Positions 5,777-13,546 of a stretch of 13,684 bases of DNA are shown piece by piece; the first letter of the stretch is position 1; every line of letters starts with the position of its first letter. Origin of the DNA: Alphaproteobacteria bacterium (GTDB taxonomy: Bacteria > Pseudomonadota > Alphaproteobacteria > Geminicoccales > Geminicoccaceae); the NCBI GenBank assembly GCA_026982585.1, contig JALSGW010000277.1, positions 1 through 13,684 on the forward strand, written 5' to 3'. Below the pieces are notes generated by a model that searched no databases, was not told the origin of the DNA, and worked only from the letters and a program-made list of their open reading frames with translations. A program made the translations under genes and the position numbers.

Positions 5777-6001
5777 ATGTGGGAAATGGCCAAGCACAGC
5801 ATCCTTCTGTTCTTCCAGGGAAAGCTGTTCCAGGACTACGGCATGGTCTTCCAGAAACTGGGAATGGGGATCCTTCTGACCGTGGTCCTCTTCCTGGTGC
5901 TGGCGCTGATCGGGGCGCCCTTGTGGCTGGCCGCCGCCGTTGCCGGCTTCGCCGGCGGGCTGGTGCAGCCGTATCTGTTCCGGGATCTCAAGTATCGCTG
6001 A
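5777..6001 (+). CDS. Small membrane protein, 74 aa
   Basis: No named family is recognised. The amphipathic N-terminus MWEMAKHSILLFFQGKLFQ is followed by a strongly hydrophobic stretch at residues 28-65, long enough for two spans with a break at GAPLW, and the tail ends LFRDLKYR. The positively charged C-terminus suggests both ends are cytoplasmic. The ATG at 5777 has AGGAG at 5761-5765, a slightly long spacing; an internal ATG at 5786 is less well placed. It follows the previous small membrane gene by 56 bp and precedes the NifU/Rieske gene by 7 bp. Two adjacent small membrane proteins between scaffold and iron-sulfur genes suggest a membrane platform for electron delivery, which is inference. 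Confidence 0.75.
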   Translation: MWEMAKHSILLFFQGKLFQDYGMVFQKLGMGILLTVVLFLVLALIGAPLWLAAAVAGFAGGLVQPYLFRDLKYR

Positions 6002-6008
6002 GGCTGGG

Positions 6009-6845
6009 GTGACGGATCTTCGGCGCACGCTGGACGAGCTGGCCGCGCTCGAGGCGGCCCTGGGCGAGCTGGAGGAGACGCCGGCACGCCTCGCCCGCCG
6101 CTGGCGCGATTCCGTGGAGGAGTTCTACCGCGAAGCGCTGCGCCGGCTGATCCGCGATCTCCGCAAGGATGAATGCTGTGCCGCGCGGCTGCGGGAGATC
6201 GCAAGCGATCCCTTCGTCTACGCCGCCCTGCGCCGGCTCGAGATCCTCCGCCCCTCGCTGCAGGAGCGGGTGGAGACCGCGCTCGATTCGGTGCGACCCA
6301 TGTTGCGCGGGCACGGCGGCGACGTCGAACTGATCGAGGTCGTCCCGCCCGATCGCGTCCGCCTGCGCTTTGTCGGCAATTGCGACGGCTGTCCGGCCTC
6401 GACGCTGACCTTCTATGCCGGGGTCAAGAAGGCCATCGAGGAGCATTGTCCCGAGATCCGCCACATCGAACAGGCGCCCGCCACCGGGACCGGCGGCGGC
6501 GCTGCCTTCACGAGCCCCTTCGCCGCCGCGCCGGGCAGGTGGCATCCGGCCGCAAGCGTGGCGGAGCTGCCGGACGGCGGCATCCTGGTGCGGGAGATCG
6601 CCGGCGAGCGGTTGATCCTGGCGCGGATCGGACCGGTGGTGAGCTGCTTCGTCGACGCCTGCGCCCACCTCGGGCTGCCGCTCAGCGACGGGACGGTGGA
6701 GGACGGGGTGCTGGTCTGCCCCCATCACGGCTTCCGCTACGATCTGCGCAGCGGCGAATGTCTGACCGTTCCCGAGGTGCAGCTCGAGGTGCGGGCGGTG
6801 CGGCTCGTGGACGGCCGCATCGAGGTGCGGGCGGGAGAGGGATGA
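6009..6845 (+). CDS. NifU C-terminal domain / Rieske iron-sulfur fusion protein (HhyE-like)
   Basis: This 278-aa protein fuses two iron-sulfur modules. Residues 1-80 are helical. Residues about 85-155 are a NifU C-terminal domain with LRGHGGDVELIEV and the cluster motif Cys125-x2-Cys128 (NCDGCPAST). Residues about 178-276 are a Rieske domain with Cys218-x-His220 (CAHLGLPL) and Cys237-x2-His240 (CPHHGF), the full ligand set for a [2Fe-2S] centre. NifU-C domains carry or transfer Fe-S clusters, and Rieske domains pass electrons. Mycobacterial hydrogenase loci encode related putative Fe-S proteins (HucE, HhyE) proposed to link hydrogenase to the respiratory chain. A similar job is likely here, though cluster delivery to the hydrogenase is an alternative. 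The start is GTG at 6009 with GAGG just upstream; no signal peptide is present. It overlaps the next gene by 4 bp (ATGA). Confidence 0.9.
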   Translation: MTDLRRTLDELAALEAALGELEETPARLARRWRDSVEEFYREALRRLIRDLRKDECCAARLREIASDPFVYAALRRLEILRPSLQERVETALDSVRPMLRGHGGDVELIEVVPPDRVRLRFVGNCDGCPASTLTFYAGVKKAIEEHCPEIRHIEQAPATGTGGGAAFTSPFAAAPGRWHPAASVAELPDGGILVREIAGERLILARIGPVVSCFVDACAHLGLPLSDGTVEDGVLVCPHHGFRYDLRSGECLTVPEVQLEVRAVRLVDGRIEVRAGEG

Positions 6846-8008
6846 TGCGGGTGGCGCTGCGTCGACCCCATCCGGCCCCGGTGCTGCCGCCGCTTCTCGA
6901 TCCTGCCGGCGCCGCGGTGATCCTCGGACGGCTGCCAGGCGCACCGGTGGCACCTCTTTCGGCCGATCGCCGCACCCTCTTCGGCCCGCGCGGCGTGCTG
7001 TGGCTCGAGGACGGCAGCCTCCTGGTGGCCGACAGCGGCCATCACCGTCTCTTGCTGTGGGGGGATCCGAACCGCGACGGCCAGCCGGCCGATCTCTGGT
7101 GGGGGCAGGAGGATGCGAGCGGCCAGCGCCCCAACCGCGGCGGCGAGGTGGGGGCCTTGGGGCTGCGGCTTCCGGTGGGCCTCGCGGCCGGCCGGGGCCG
7201 GCTGTTCGTCGCCGATTCGTTCAACCATCGCGTCCTGGTGTTCGCGGGGATCCCCCGAGGTCCCGCCGAAAGGCCGGTTGCGGTGATCGGCCAGGACGGC
7301 TTCGCGTGCGGGGAGCCGAACCGCGGCGGTGCGCCCGATGCGACCACCCTGCACTGGCCCTTCGGCGTCCACCTGGACCAAGCCGGGCGGCTTTGGGTGG
7401 CCGATGCCGGCAACCGCCGGGTGCTGATGTGGACGGAGCCGCCCGAGACCCCGGCACAGCCGGCCGAGCTGGTGCTGGGCCAGGCCGATCCGCGGTCTCG
7501 TGACGGGAACGCCGGCGGTGCCGTGGGCGCCGCCGGCATGCGCTGGCCGCATGCGGTGTGGGTGGCGCAGGAGCGGCTGTTGGTCGCCGATGCCGGAACC
7601 AGCCGTATCATGATCTGGGACCGCATCCCCGAGCGCGACGGTGCTCCCTGCGACCGGGTACTGGGCCAGCCGGATCCGGTCTCGGACGGGCACAACCGGG
7701 GGCGGGGGGAGCCGGGCGCCGACACGCTTTCCATGCCCTATGCGCTGGCGGCGCTCCTGGACGGGCGCATCCTGGTGGCGGATACCGCCAACTCCCGGCT
7801 GCTCGCCTTCGCCCCGGACGCCACCACGGGCGCGCCGGCCGTGGCCCTCACCGGCCAGTCGGATGCCGGCACCCGGGGGGACAACCGCTGGCGGGCGCCG
7901 GCCCGGGACAGCCTTTCCTGGCCCTACGGCCTTTCCCCACTGGGGCGTCGGATCGCGGTCGCCGATACCGGCAACGACCGCGTGCTGCTGTGGGAGTTGG
8001 CCTCGTGA
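6842..8008 (+). CDS. NHL-repeat six-bladed beta-propeller protein
   Basis: This 388-aa protein contains six NHL repeats, each ending in the signature VAD(S/T/A)x2(H/N)xR(V/L)xxW/F. They lie near residues 62-72, 123-134, 186-197, 248-259, 312-323 and 373-384, so the fold closes as one six-bladed propeller. Between blades a second motif recurs, GQ(x)D followed by a segment such as NRGG, a loop pattern common in bacterial NHL proteins. No catalytic motif, signal peptide or transmembrane segment is visible, so it is probably a cytoplasmic binding platform. The ATG at 6842 overlaps the NifU/Rieske stop; the second ATG at 6845 is equally possible. Its end overlaps hypF by 4 bp. Tight coupling on both sides suggests it works with the hydrogenase or its electron partner, but the ligand is unknown. 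Confidence 0.88.
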   Translation: MMRVALRRPHPAPVLPPLLDPAGAAVILGRLPGAPVAPLSADRRTLFGPRGVLWLEDGSLLVADSGHHRLLLWGDPNRDGQPADLWWGQEDASGQRPNRGGEVGALGLRLPVGLAAGRGRLFVADSFNHRVLVFAGIPRGPAERPVAVIGQDGFACGEPNRGGAPDATTLHWPFGVHLDQAGRLWVADAGNRRVLMWTEPPETPAQPAELVLGQADPRSRDGNAGGAVGAAGMRWPHAVWVAQERLLVADAGTSRIMIWDRIPERDGAPCDRVLGQPDPVSDGHNRGRGEPGADTLSMPYALAALLDGRILVADTANSRLLAFAPDATTGAPAVALTGQSDAGTRGDNRWRAPARDSLSWPYGLSPLGRRIAVADTGNDRVLLWELAS

Positions 8009-10359
8009 CGGCGCCGGCTCCCTCCCTCAAGGCGATGCGCCTGCGGGTGCGCGGGATCGTGCAGGGGGTGGGCTTCCGGCCCACCGTGTGGCGGCTTGCG
8101 CGGCAGCTCGGCCTTGTCGGCCGGGTGCGCAACGAGGGCGACGGGGTGGTGGTGGAGGCGGCGGGACCGGAGGCGGCGCTCCAAGCCCTGGCCGAGCGCA
8201 TCCGCCTTGAGGCGCCGCCGCTCGCCCGCATCGATGCGCTCGAGCGGGAGCCGATGTCTGGACTGGAGGCTGCGGACTTCCGGATCGAGGAGAGCGCCGG
8301 CGGCGGCGGGCCGCGGCCGGTGGTGCCGCCCGATGCCGCCATCTGCGAGGACTGCGCGCGCGAGCTGCGGGATCCCTTCGACCGCCGCTATCGGTATCCG
8401 TTCCTCAACTGCACCCGCTGCGGGCCGCGCTTTTCCATCCTCGAGGGCATCCCCTACGATCGCGCCCGCACCACCATGCGCGCCTTTCCCATGTGTGCGG
8501 ACTGCAGGCGCGAGTACGAGGCGCCGGCGGATCGGCGCTTCCACGCCCAGCCCACCGCCTGTCACGCCTGCGGCCCGCGGGCGTGGCTGGAGCGGGCGGG
8601 CGGCGGGACCGTCGCCTTCGATGCCTACAGCCAGCTCGATGCAGTGGATGCGGTGGCGGGGCTCTTAAGGCGCGGCTTCATCGTCGCCATCAAGGGGCTC
8701 GGCGGCTTCCACCTCGCCTGTCTCGCCACCGATGCCGCCGCCGTGCGGCGCCTGCGCGCGCGCAAGCGTCGCGACCGCAAGCCCTTTGCCCTGATGGCGC
8801 GCGATCCGGAGGTGATCCGCCGCTACGCGCACCTGTGCGCGGCCGAGGAAGCGCTGTTGCGCGGACCCCGGGCCCCCATCCTGTTGCTTCAGGCGACGGG
8901 GCCAGAGCGGCTGCCCGCGGAGGTCGCGCCCGGGCTCGATCTCCTCGGCTTCATGCTGCCCTACACGCCGCTCCATCTCCTCGTGATGCGGCGTCTTGAG
9001 GTGCCGGTGGTGATGACCAGCGGCAATCTCTCCGACGAGCCGCAGGTGATCGACGAGGAGGAGGCCCGCACCCGTCTGGGCGATATCGCCGACGTCTTCC
9101 TCATGCACGACCGGCCGATCGCGAACCGGGTCGACGATTCGGTTGTGCGGGTCATCGACGGCGCCCCGCGTCCGTTGCGCCGCGCCCGCGGCTGGGTACC
9201 GGAGGCGGTGCCGCTTTCGCCGCGCCTTGCCGCATCCCCGCCGCTGTTCGCGGTGGGAGGCGATCTCAAGAACTGCTTCGGCCTGCTGGTGGACGGGGCG
9301 GCGGTGCTCTCGCAGCATCTGGGCGATCTCGCCGATGCGCGGGTGGAGGCGGCGTGGCGCCGGGCCCGCGAGCTGTTCTTCGACCTGTTTTGCTTTCGCC
9401 CGAAGGCGGTGGTGATCGACCGCCATCCCGCCTACCGCGGCCGCGTGCTCGGCGAGGAACTGGCGCTGGAGCTGGGCGTGCCGGTGATGGAGGTGCAGCA
9501 TCACGCGGCGCACTTCGCCGCCGTGCTTGCGGAGCACGGCTTCGGCCCCGGCGAGGCTGCCGTGGGGCTCGTGCTCGACGGCACCGGCTGGGGCGAGGAC
9601 GGCACGGTGTGGGGCCTGGAGGCGTTCGTGGGCGATCTCGCTGCGCCGCGCCGCATCGCCTCTCTGCGATCGGTGCCCATGCCCGGCGGCGAGCGGGCTG
9701 CCCGGGAGCCGTTCCTGATGCTCCTCGCGCACCTCTCGGGCCTGGGGGAGGAGGTCTGGGCCAAACTGCCCGAGCGACTCGGAGACCGGCTCGCCGGCGA
9801 GCTGCGGCGTTTTGCTCCGGTGCTCGCGGGAAGGCTTCCGGCTGTGCGGACAAGTTCCGCCGGCCGGCTGTTCGATGCGGTGGCGGCCCTTCTGGGTTTT
9901 CCCCACGAACGGCAGGCCTATGAGGGCGAGGCGGCCATGTGGCTCGAGGCGCTGGCCGCCCGGGCCGCGGGAGCGGACGAGAAGGTCGGGCCGGAGCTCG
10001 TGCCCGTGGCGGTAGACGGCGGCGGCATCCGCCGCCTCGATCCCGCACCGCTCCTGCACGAGCTGATCCGAGGCCTCGCCGCGGGCGTGGCGCCTGCCCG
10101 CCTCGCCTACCGCTTCCACCGGGCCTTGGCGGCGGCTCTCGTGGAGCTTGCAAGCGGGCTTGCCGCAGCCAACGGTCTCGCAACGGTGGCTCTCTCCGGC
10201 GGCTGCTTCCACAACCGTCTGCTCACCGAGGCGGTGGCATCCGGTCTGCGGAACCGGGGCCTGGAGGTGTTGGTCCACCGCGCGGTGCCCGCCGGCGACG
10301 GCGGCCTCGCCCTGGGCCAGCTTGCGGCGGTGGCGGCACGGTTGAGCAAGGAGGTGTGA
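8005..10359 (+). CDS. hypF: Hydrogenase maturation carbamoyltransferase HypF
   Basis: HypF makes the cyanide ligand precursor: it carbamoylates the C-terminal cysteine of HypE using carbamoyl phosphate and ATP. The 784-aa protein has all four expected domains. An acylphosphatase-like domain carries VQGVGFRP (19-26). Two zinc fingers follow (Cys114, 117, 136, 139 and Cys164, 167, 186, 189). The YrdC-like domain has KGLGGFHLACLA (230-241) and KRRDRKPFALM. The Kae1-like domain has the metal site QHHAAH (His499, His503), DGTGWGEDGTVWG from residue 525 and LSGGCFHN near the end. The length is slightly above the usual 750. The GTG start at 8005 is preferred because it overlaps the previous stop (GTGA) and has GGGAG upstream; an ATG at 8035 would remove ten residues and has a poorer ribosome site. 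HypC begins 3 bp after the stop. Confidence 0.96.
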   Translation: MTAPAPSLKAMRLRVRGIVQGVGFRPTVWRLARQLGLVGRVRNEGDGVVVEAAGPEAALQALAERIRLEAPPLARIDALEREPMSGLEAADFRIEESAGGGGPRPVVPPDAAICEDCARELRDPFDRRYRYPFLNCTRCGPRFSILEGIPYDRARTTMRAFPMCADCRREYEAPADRRFHAQPTACHACGPRAWLERAGGGTVAFDAYSQLDAVDAVAGLLRRGFIVAIKGLGGFHLACLATDAAAVRRLRARKRRDRKPFALMARDPEVIRRYAHLCAAEEALLRGPRAPILLLQATGPERLPAEVAPGLDLLGFMLPYTPLHLLVMRRLEVPVVMTSGNLSDEPQVIDEEEARTRLGDIADVFLMHDRPIANRVDDSVVRVIDGAPRPLRRARGWVPEAVPLSPRLAASPPLFAVGGDLKNCFGLLVDGAAVLSQHLGDLADARVEAAWRRARELFFDLFCFRPKAVVIDRHPAYRGRVLGEELALELGVPVMEVQHHAAHFAAVLAEHGFGPGEAAVGLVLDGTGWGEDGTVWGLEAFVGDLAAPRRIASLRSVPMPGGERAAREPFLMLLAHLSGLGEEVWAKLPERLGDRLAGELRRFAPVLAGRLPAVRTSSAGRLFDAVAALLGFPHERQAYEGEAAMWLEALAARAAGADEKVGPELVPVAVDGGGIRRLDPAPLLHELIRGLAAGVAPARLAYRFHRALAAALVELASGLAAANGLATVALSGGCFHNRLLTEAVASGLRNRGLEVLVHRAVPAGDGGLALGQLAAVAARLSKEV

Positions 10360-10362
10360 GCC

Positions 10363-10641
10363 ATGTGTCTCGGCATACCCGGCAAGGTGGTGGCGGTGAC
10401 CGACGCCGAGCGCCGGCTCGGTCTCGTGGAGATCGCCGGCACGCGCCGCGAGGTGAGCCTCGCCTGCGTGGCCGAGCCGGAGCGGCCGCTCGAGGACTGC
10501 GTCGGCAGTTGGGTGCTCGTCCATGTGGGTTTCGCCCTCGCCCGCATCGGCGAGGAGGAGGCGCGGGCCACCCTCGCCGTGCTGGAGGAGCTGGGCGAGG
10601 TGCAGGAGGAGCTCGCCGCCATGCGGGCGAGCGGCAGCTAG
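10363..10641 (+). CDS. hypC: Hydrogenase maturation chaperone HypC
   Basis: HypC is a small chaperone that carries the Fe(CN)2CO unit with HypD and delivers it to the large-subunit precursor. The 92-aa protein begins MCLGIPGKVV, the family signature, in which Cys2 (exposed after Met removal) binds iron. The remainder fits a small beta-barrel plus a C-terminal helix (EEARATLAVLEELGEVQEEL). The ATG is 3 bp after hypF, with GGAGG inside the hypF end. The gene is intact and of normal length. Confidence 0.96.
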   Translation: MCLGIPGKVVAVTDAERRLGLVEIAGTRREVSLACVAEPERPLEDCVGSWVLVHVGFALARIGEEEARATLAVLEELGEVQEELAAMRASGS

Positions 10642-10652
10642 GGAGACGCACG

Positions 10653-11342
10653 ATGTCGGAGAAGGCGCTCTCCGGTCTTTATCCCTTCCTGCACGGGCGG
10701 CGCCAGGATCCGGCGGCGCTCGAGGCGGCGCTCGTCGAGTCCGTGCGCCAGAAGAGCGCGCACCACCTGCAGGTGATCGAGCAATTCTTCGCCCGCAACG
10801 CCGAGGCGGTGGTGGCCTGCGCCCGTACCCTCGCCGAGGTCTTCCGAGGAGGCGGCCGTCTGTTCGCCATGGGCAACGGCGGCTCCTCCTGCGACGCCGC
10901 CCATGTGGCGGTGGAGTTCCTCCATCCCATCACCGCCGGCCGGCCGGCGCTCACCGCCGTCGATCTCAGCTGCGATCGCACCATGATCACCGCGGTCGCC
11001 AACGACGTCGGCTACGAGCACGTCTTCGCCCGCCAGCTGATCGCCCAGGCCCGCCCCGGCGACGCCCTGATCGGCCTCTCGACCAGCGGCAACTCGCCCA
11101 ATCTGGTGCGCGCCTTCCGCGAGGCGAAGCGGCTCGGACTCAGGACCATTGGCCTCGCCGGCCACACCGGGGGCGAGATGGCGCGGCTCGGCCTCGACCA
11201 CTGTCTCGTGGTGGAAACCGACAGCATCCACCGGGTGCAGGAGGCGCACGTCACCATCTACCACATCCTCTGGGATCTGGTGCACACGCTGCTGGCCGAC
11301 GATCGGCGCGGCGGCGATGCGGCGGCGGGAGAACGGTCATGA
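10653..11342 (+). CDS. GmhA-like SIS-domain sugar-phosphate isomerase inside the hyp cluster
   Basis: This 229-aa protein belongs to the SIS-domain phosphoheptose isomerase family. GmhA converts sedoheptulose 7-phosphate to D-glycero-D-manno-heptose 7-phosphate for LPS or S-layer sugars. The phosphate-binding motifs NGGSS (75-79) and STSGNSPN (143-150) are present. Residues matching the E. coli GmhA active site are also there: His84 and Glu88 (H61/E65), Gln196 and His204 (Q172/H180), with the same spacing within each pair. The ANDVGYEHVFARQL segment is typical too. Catalysis should therefore be possible. It lies between hypC and hypD and overlaps hypD by 4 bp (ATGA), so it is co-translated with the maturation genes, and no other sugar gene is in view. 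Its role in hydrogenase biology is not established; an altered substrate, or a ligand-binding role, is possible. Confidence 0.9.
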   Translation: MSEKALSGLYPFLHGRRQDPAALEAALVESVRQKSAHHLQVIEQFFARNAEAVVACARTLAEVFRGGGRLFAMGNGGSSCDAAHVAVEFLHPITAGRPALTAVDLSCDRTMITAVANDVGYEHVFARQLIAQARPGDALIGLSTSGNSPNLVRAFREAKRLGLRTIGLAGHTGGEMARLGLDHCLVVETDSIHRVQEAHVTIYHILWDLVHTLLADDRRGGDAAAGERS

Positions 11343-12472
11343 AGTACGTGGACGAATTCCGCGACCCGGAAAGGGCACGGCGGCTTGTCGCCGCAATCGA
11401 GGGTCTGGTGGCCGACATTCCCACCTGCCGCGAGCGCCCCCTCTACATCATGGAGGTCTGCGGCGGGCATACCCATGCCATCTTCAAGTTCGGCATCGAG
11501 GGCATGCTGCCCGAAGAAATCGAGCTCGTGCACGGGCCCGGCTGCCCGGTGTGCGTGCTGCCCATGGGGCGGGTGGACGACTGCGTCGCGCTCGCCGAGA
11601 CGCCGGGGGTCATCTTCACCACCTTCGGCGACGCCATGCGCGTGCCGGGTTCGCGCAAGAGCCTGCTTCAGGCCAAGGCGGAAGGCGCCGACGTGCGCAT
11701 GGTCTATTCGCCGCTCGATGCGCTGGCCATCGCCCGTCGCCATCCCGACCGGGAGGTGGTGTTCTTCGGGCTCGGCTTCGAGACCACCATGCCCGCCACC
11801 GCGCTCACCATCCTCCAGGCGGAGCGCGAGGGCATCCGCAACTTCTCGGTCTTCTGCAACCACATCACCATCATCCCCACCATCAAGGCCATCCTCGACA
11901 GCCCCGACATGCAGCTCGACGGCTTCCTCGGCCCCGGCCACGTGAGCGCGGTGATCGGCACCCGTCCCTACCGCTTCATCCCCGAGGTCTACCGGCGGCC
12001 GGTGGTGATCGCGGGCTTCGAGCCGCTCGACATCCTGCATGCCCTCTGGCGGGTGCTGGTGCAGATCCGGGACGGCCGGCCGTTCGTCGAGAACCAGTAC
12101 CGGCGGGTGGTGCGCGAGGAGGGCAATCCCTCCGCCCTCGCCGCCATCGAGCGGGTGTTCGAGCTGCGGGAATTCTTCGAGTGGCGCGGGCTGGGCTCCA
12201 TCGACCATTCCGGCGTGCGCATCCGCGACGCCTACGCCCGCTTCGACGCGGAGCGGCGTTTCTCGATCCCGGCCCTGAAGATCGCCGATCCCCGCTCCTG
12301 CCAGTGCGGCGAGGTCCTCAAGGGCGTGCTCAAGCCCTGGCAGTGCAAGGTGTTCGGCACCGCCTGCACGCCCGAGACGCCGCTCGGTGCCCTCATGGTC
12401 TCCTCCGAGGGGGCCTGCGCCGCCTGGTACCAGTACGGGGATCTCGACCGCGTGATGGAGGCGCGCGCGTGA
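11339..12472 (+). CDS. hypD: Hydrogenase maturation protein HypD
   Basis: HypD forms the scaffold with HypC on which iron receives its CN and CO ligands. The 377-aa protein has the conserved CGGHTH motif (Cys41) and GPGCPVC (Cys69, Cys72), the redox-active thiols. The C-terminal [4Fe-4S] region contains Cys321, Cys323, Cys336, Cys343 and Cys360 (SCQCGEVL, KPWQCKVFGTAC, EGACAAW). The length and all signature cysteines are normal. The ATG overlaps the end of the isomerase gene and its stop overlaps hypE by 4 bp, so it is fully embedded in a coupled string. Confidence 0.97.
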   Translation: MKYVDEFRDPERARRLVAAIEGLVADIPTCRERPLYIMEVCGGHTHAIFKFGIEGMLPEEIELVHGPGCPVCVLPMGRVDDCVALAETPGVIFTTFGDAMRVPGSRKSLLQAKAEGADVRMVYSPLDALAIARRHPDREVVFFGLGFETTMPATALTILQAEREGIRNFSVFCNHITIIPTIKAILDSPDMQLDGFLGPGHVSAVIGTRPYRFIPEVYRRPVVIAGFEPLDILHALWRVLVQIRDGRPFVENQYRRVVREEGNPSALAAIERVFELREFFEWRGLGSIDHSGVRIRDAYARFDAERRFSIPALKIADPRSCQCGEVLKGVLKPWQCKVFGTACTPETPLGALMVSSEGACAAWYQYGDLDRVMEARA

Positions 12473-13542
12473 GCGAACACCGCGACCTGCTCGCCGAGCG
12501 CCGGCGCCGCCTGTTCGAGGTGGCGGCGGGCCGCGTCACCCTCGCCCACGGCAGCGGCGGCAAGGCCATGCACGAGCTCCTGGAGGCGCTGGTGGTGCCG
12601 ACCTTGGGCGACGCGGAACTGGCCCGAATGGACGACCAGGCGCGCCTCGATCCCGGCACGCTCGAAGCGGGCGCCCGTCTCGCGCTGACCACCGACGGTT
12701 TCGTGGTGCAGCCGCCCGTGTTTCCAGGCGGCGACATCGGGCGCCTCGCCGTCTGCGGCACGGTCAACGATCTCGCGGTCGGCGGCGCCGAGCCGCGGGC
12801 CCTGGCGCTCGCCCTGGTGCTGGAGGAGGGGCTGGAGCTGGCCTTTCTCGAGCGCATCCTCACTTCCGCCCGAGCCGCCGCCGAGGAGGCCGGGATCGCC
12901 ATCGTCGCCGGGGACACCAAGGTGGTGCCGCGCGGTGCCTGCGACGGGCTGTTCGTGACCACCACGGGCATCGGCCTGCTCGCGCCCGGCTGCGATCTCG
13001 GACCGCATCGCATCCGGCCCGGCGACCGCCTCTTTGTCTCGGGGCCGCTCGGCGATCACGGGGCGGCGGTGATGGTCGCCCGGGGCGACATGGCGCTCGA
13101 GGTGGAGGTGCGCTCGGACTGCGCGCCGCTTTGGGATCTCGTCCGGCATCTCAGGGCCGAGGTGCCGGGTCTGCGCTGTCTGCGCGATCCCACCCGCGGC
13201 GGCTTCGCCACCACCGTGGTGGAACTTGCGCGCGGCTCCGGCCTCGCCTTCGAGATCGAGGAAGCCGCCTTGCCGGTGCGCGACGAGGTGCGCGGGGTGT
13301 GCGAGATCCTGGGGCTCGATCCCCTCTATCTCGCCTGCGAGGGACGGCTCGTGGGCGTGGTGGCGGAGGAGGACGTGCCTCGCCTCGAAGCGGCGCTTTC
13401 GGCCCATCCCCAGGCTGCCGGAGGTGGCCTCGTGGGCCGGGTGGTGGAGGGACGGCCGGGCCGCGTGGTGATGAAAACCGCCTTCGGCGGCCGTCGCATC
13501 GTCGACATGCTGATCGGGGACCAGCTGCCGAGGATCTGCTGA
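12469..13542 (+). CDS. hypE: Hydrogenase maturation dehydratase HypE
   Basis: HypE receives a carbamoyl group from HypF on its last cysteine and dehydrates it with ATP to a thiocyanate, which becomes the CN ligand of iron. The 357-aa protein has the PurM/AIRS-like fold: AHGSGGKAMHELLE near residue 26, TDGFVVQPPVFPGGDIG, a VAGDTKVV stretch and DPTRGG. It ends PRIC, so the essential C-terminal cysteine is in place. The start is GTG at 12469, overlapping the hypD stop (GTGA). The stop is followed within 1 bp by hypA. Confidence 0.97.
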   Translation: MSEHRDLLAERRRRLFEVAAGRVTLAHGSGGKAMHELLEALVVPTLGDAELARMDDQARLDPGTLEAGARLALTTDGFVVQPPVFPGGDIGRLAVCGTVNDLAVGGAEPRALALALVLEEGLELAFLERILTSARAAAEEAGIAIVAGDTKVVPRGACDGLFVTTTGIGLLAPGCDLGPHRIRPGDRLFVSGPLGDHGAAVMVARGDMALEVEVRSDCAPLWDLVRHLRAEVPGLRCLRDPTRGGFATTVVELARGSGLAFEIEEAALPVRDEVRGVCEILGLDPLYLACEGRLVGVVAEEDVPRLEAALSAHPQAAGGGLVGRVVEGRPGRVVMKTAFGGRRIVDMLIGDQLPRIC

Positions 13543-13546
13543 GATT
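13530..13546 (+). promoter_or_regulatory. Ribosome-binding site and ATT initiation codon of hypA
   Basis: GAGG at 13530-13533, inside the end of hypE, lies 10 bp before ATT (13544-13546). In this frame, between the stop at 13511-13513 and the conserved HELALTRSIV there is no ATG, GTG or TTG, so ATT is the only codon at the position of the invariant HypA Met1. AUU is a rare but real start codon (E. coli infC). Confidence 0.6.
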
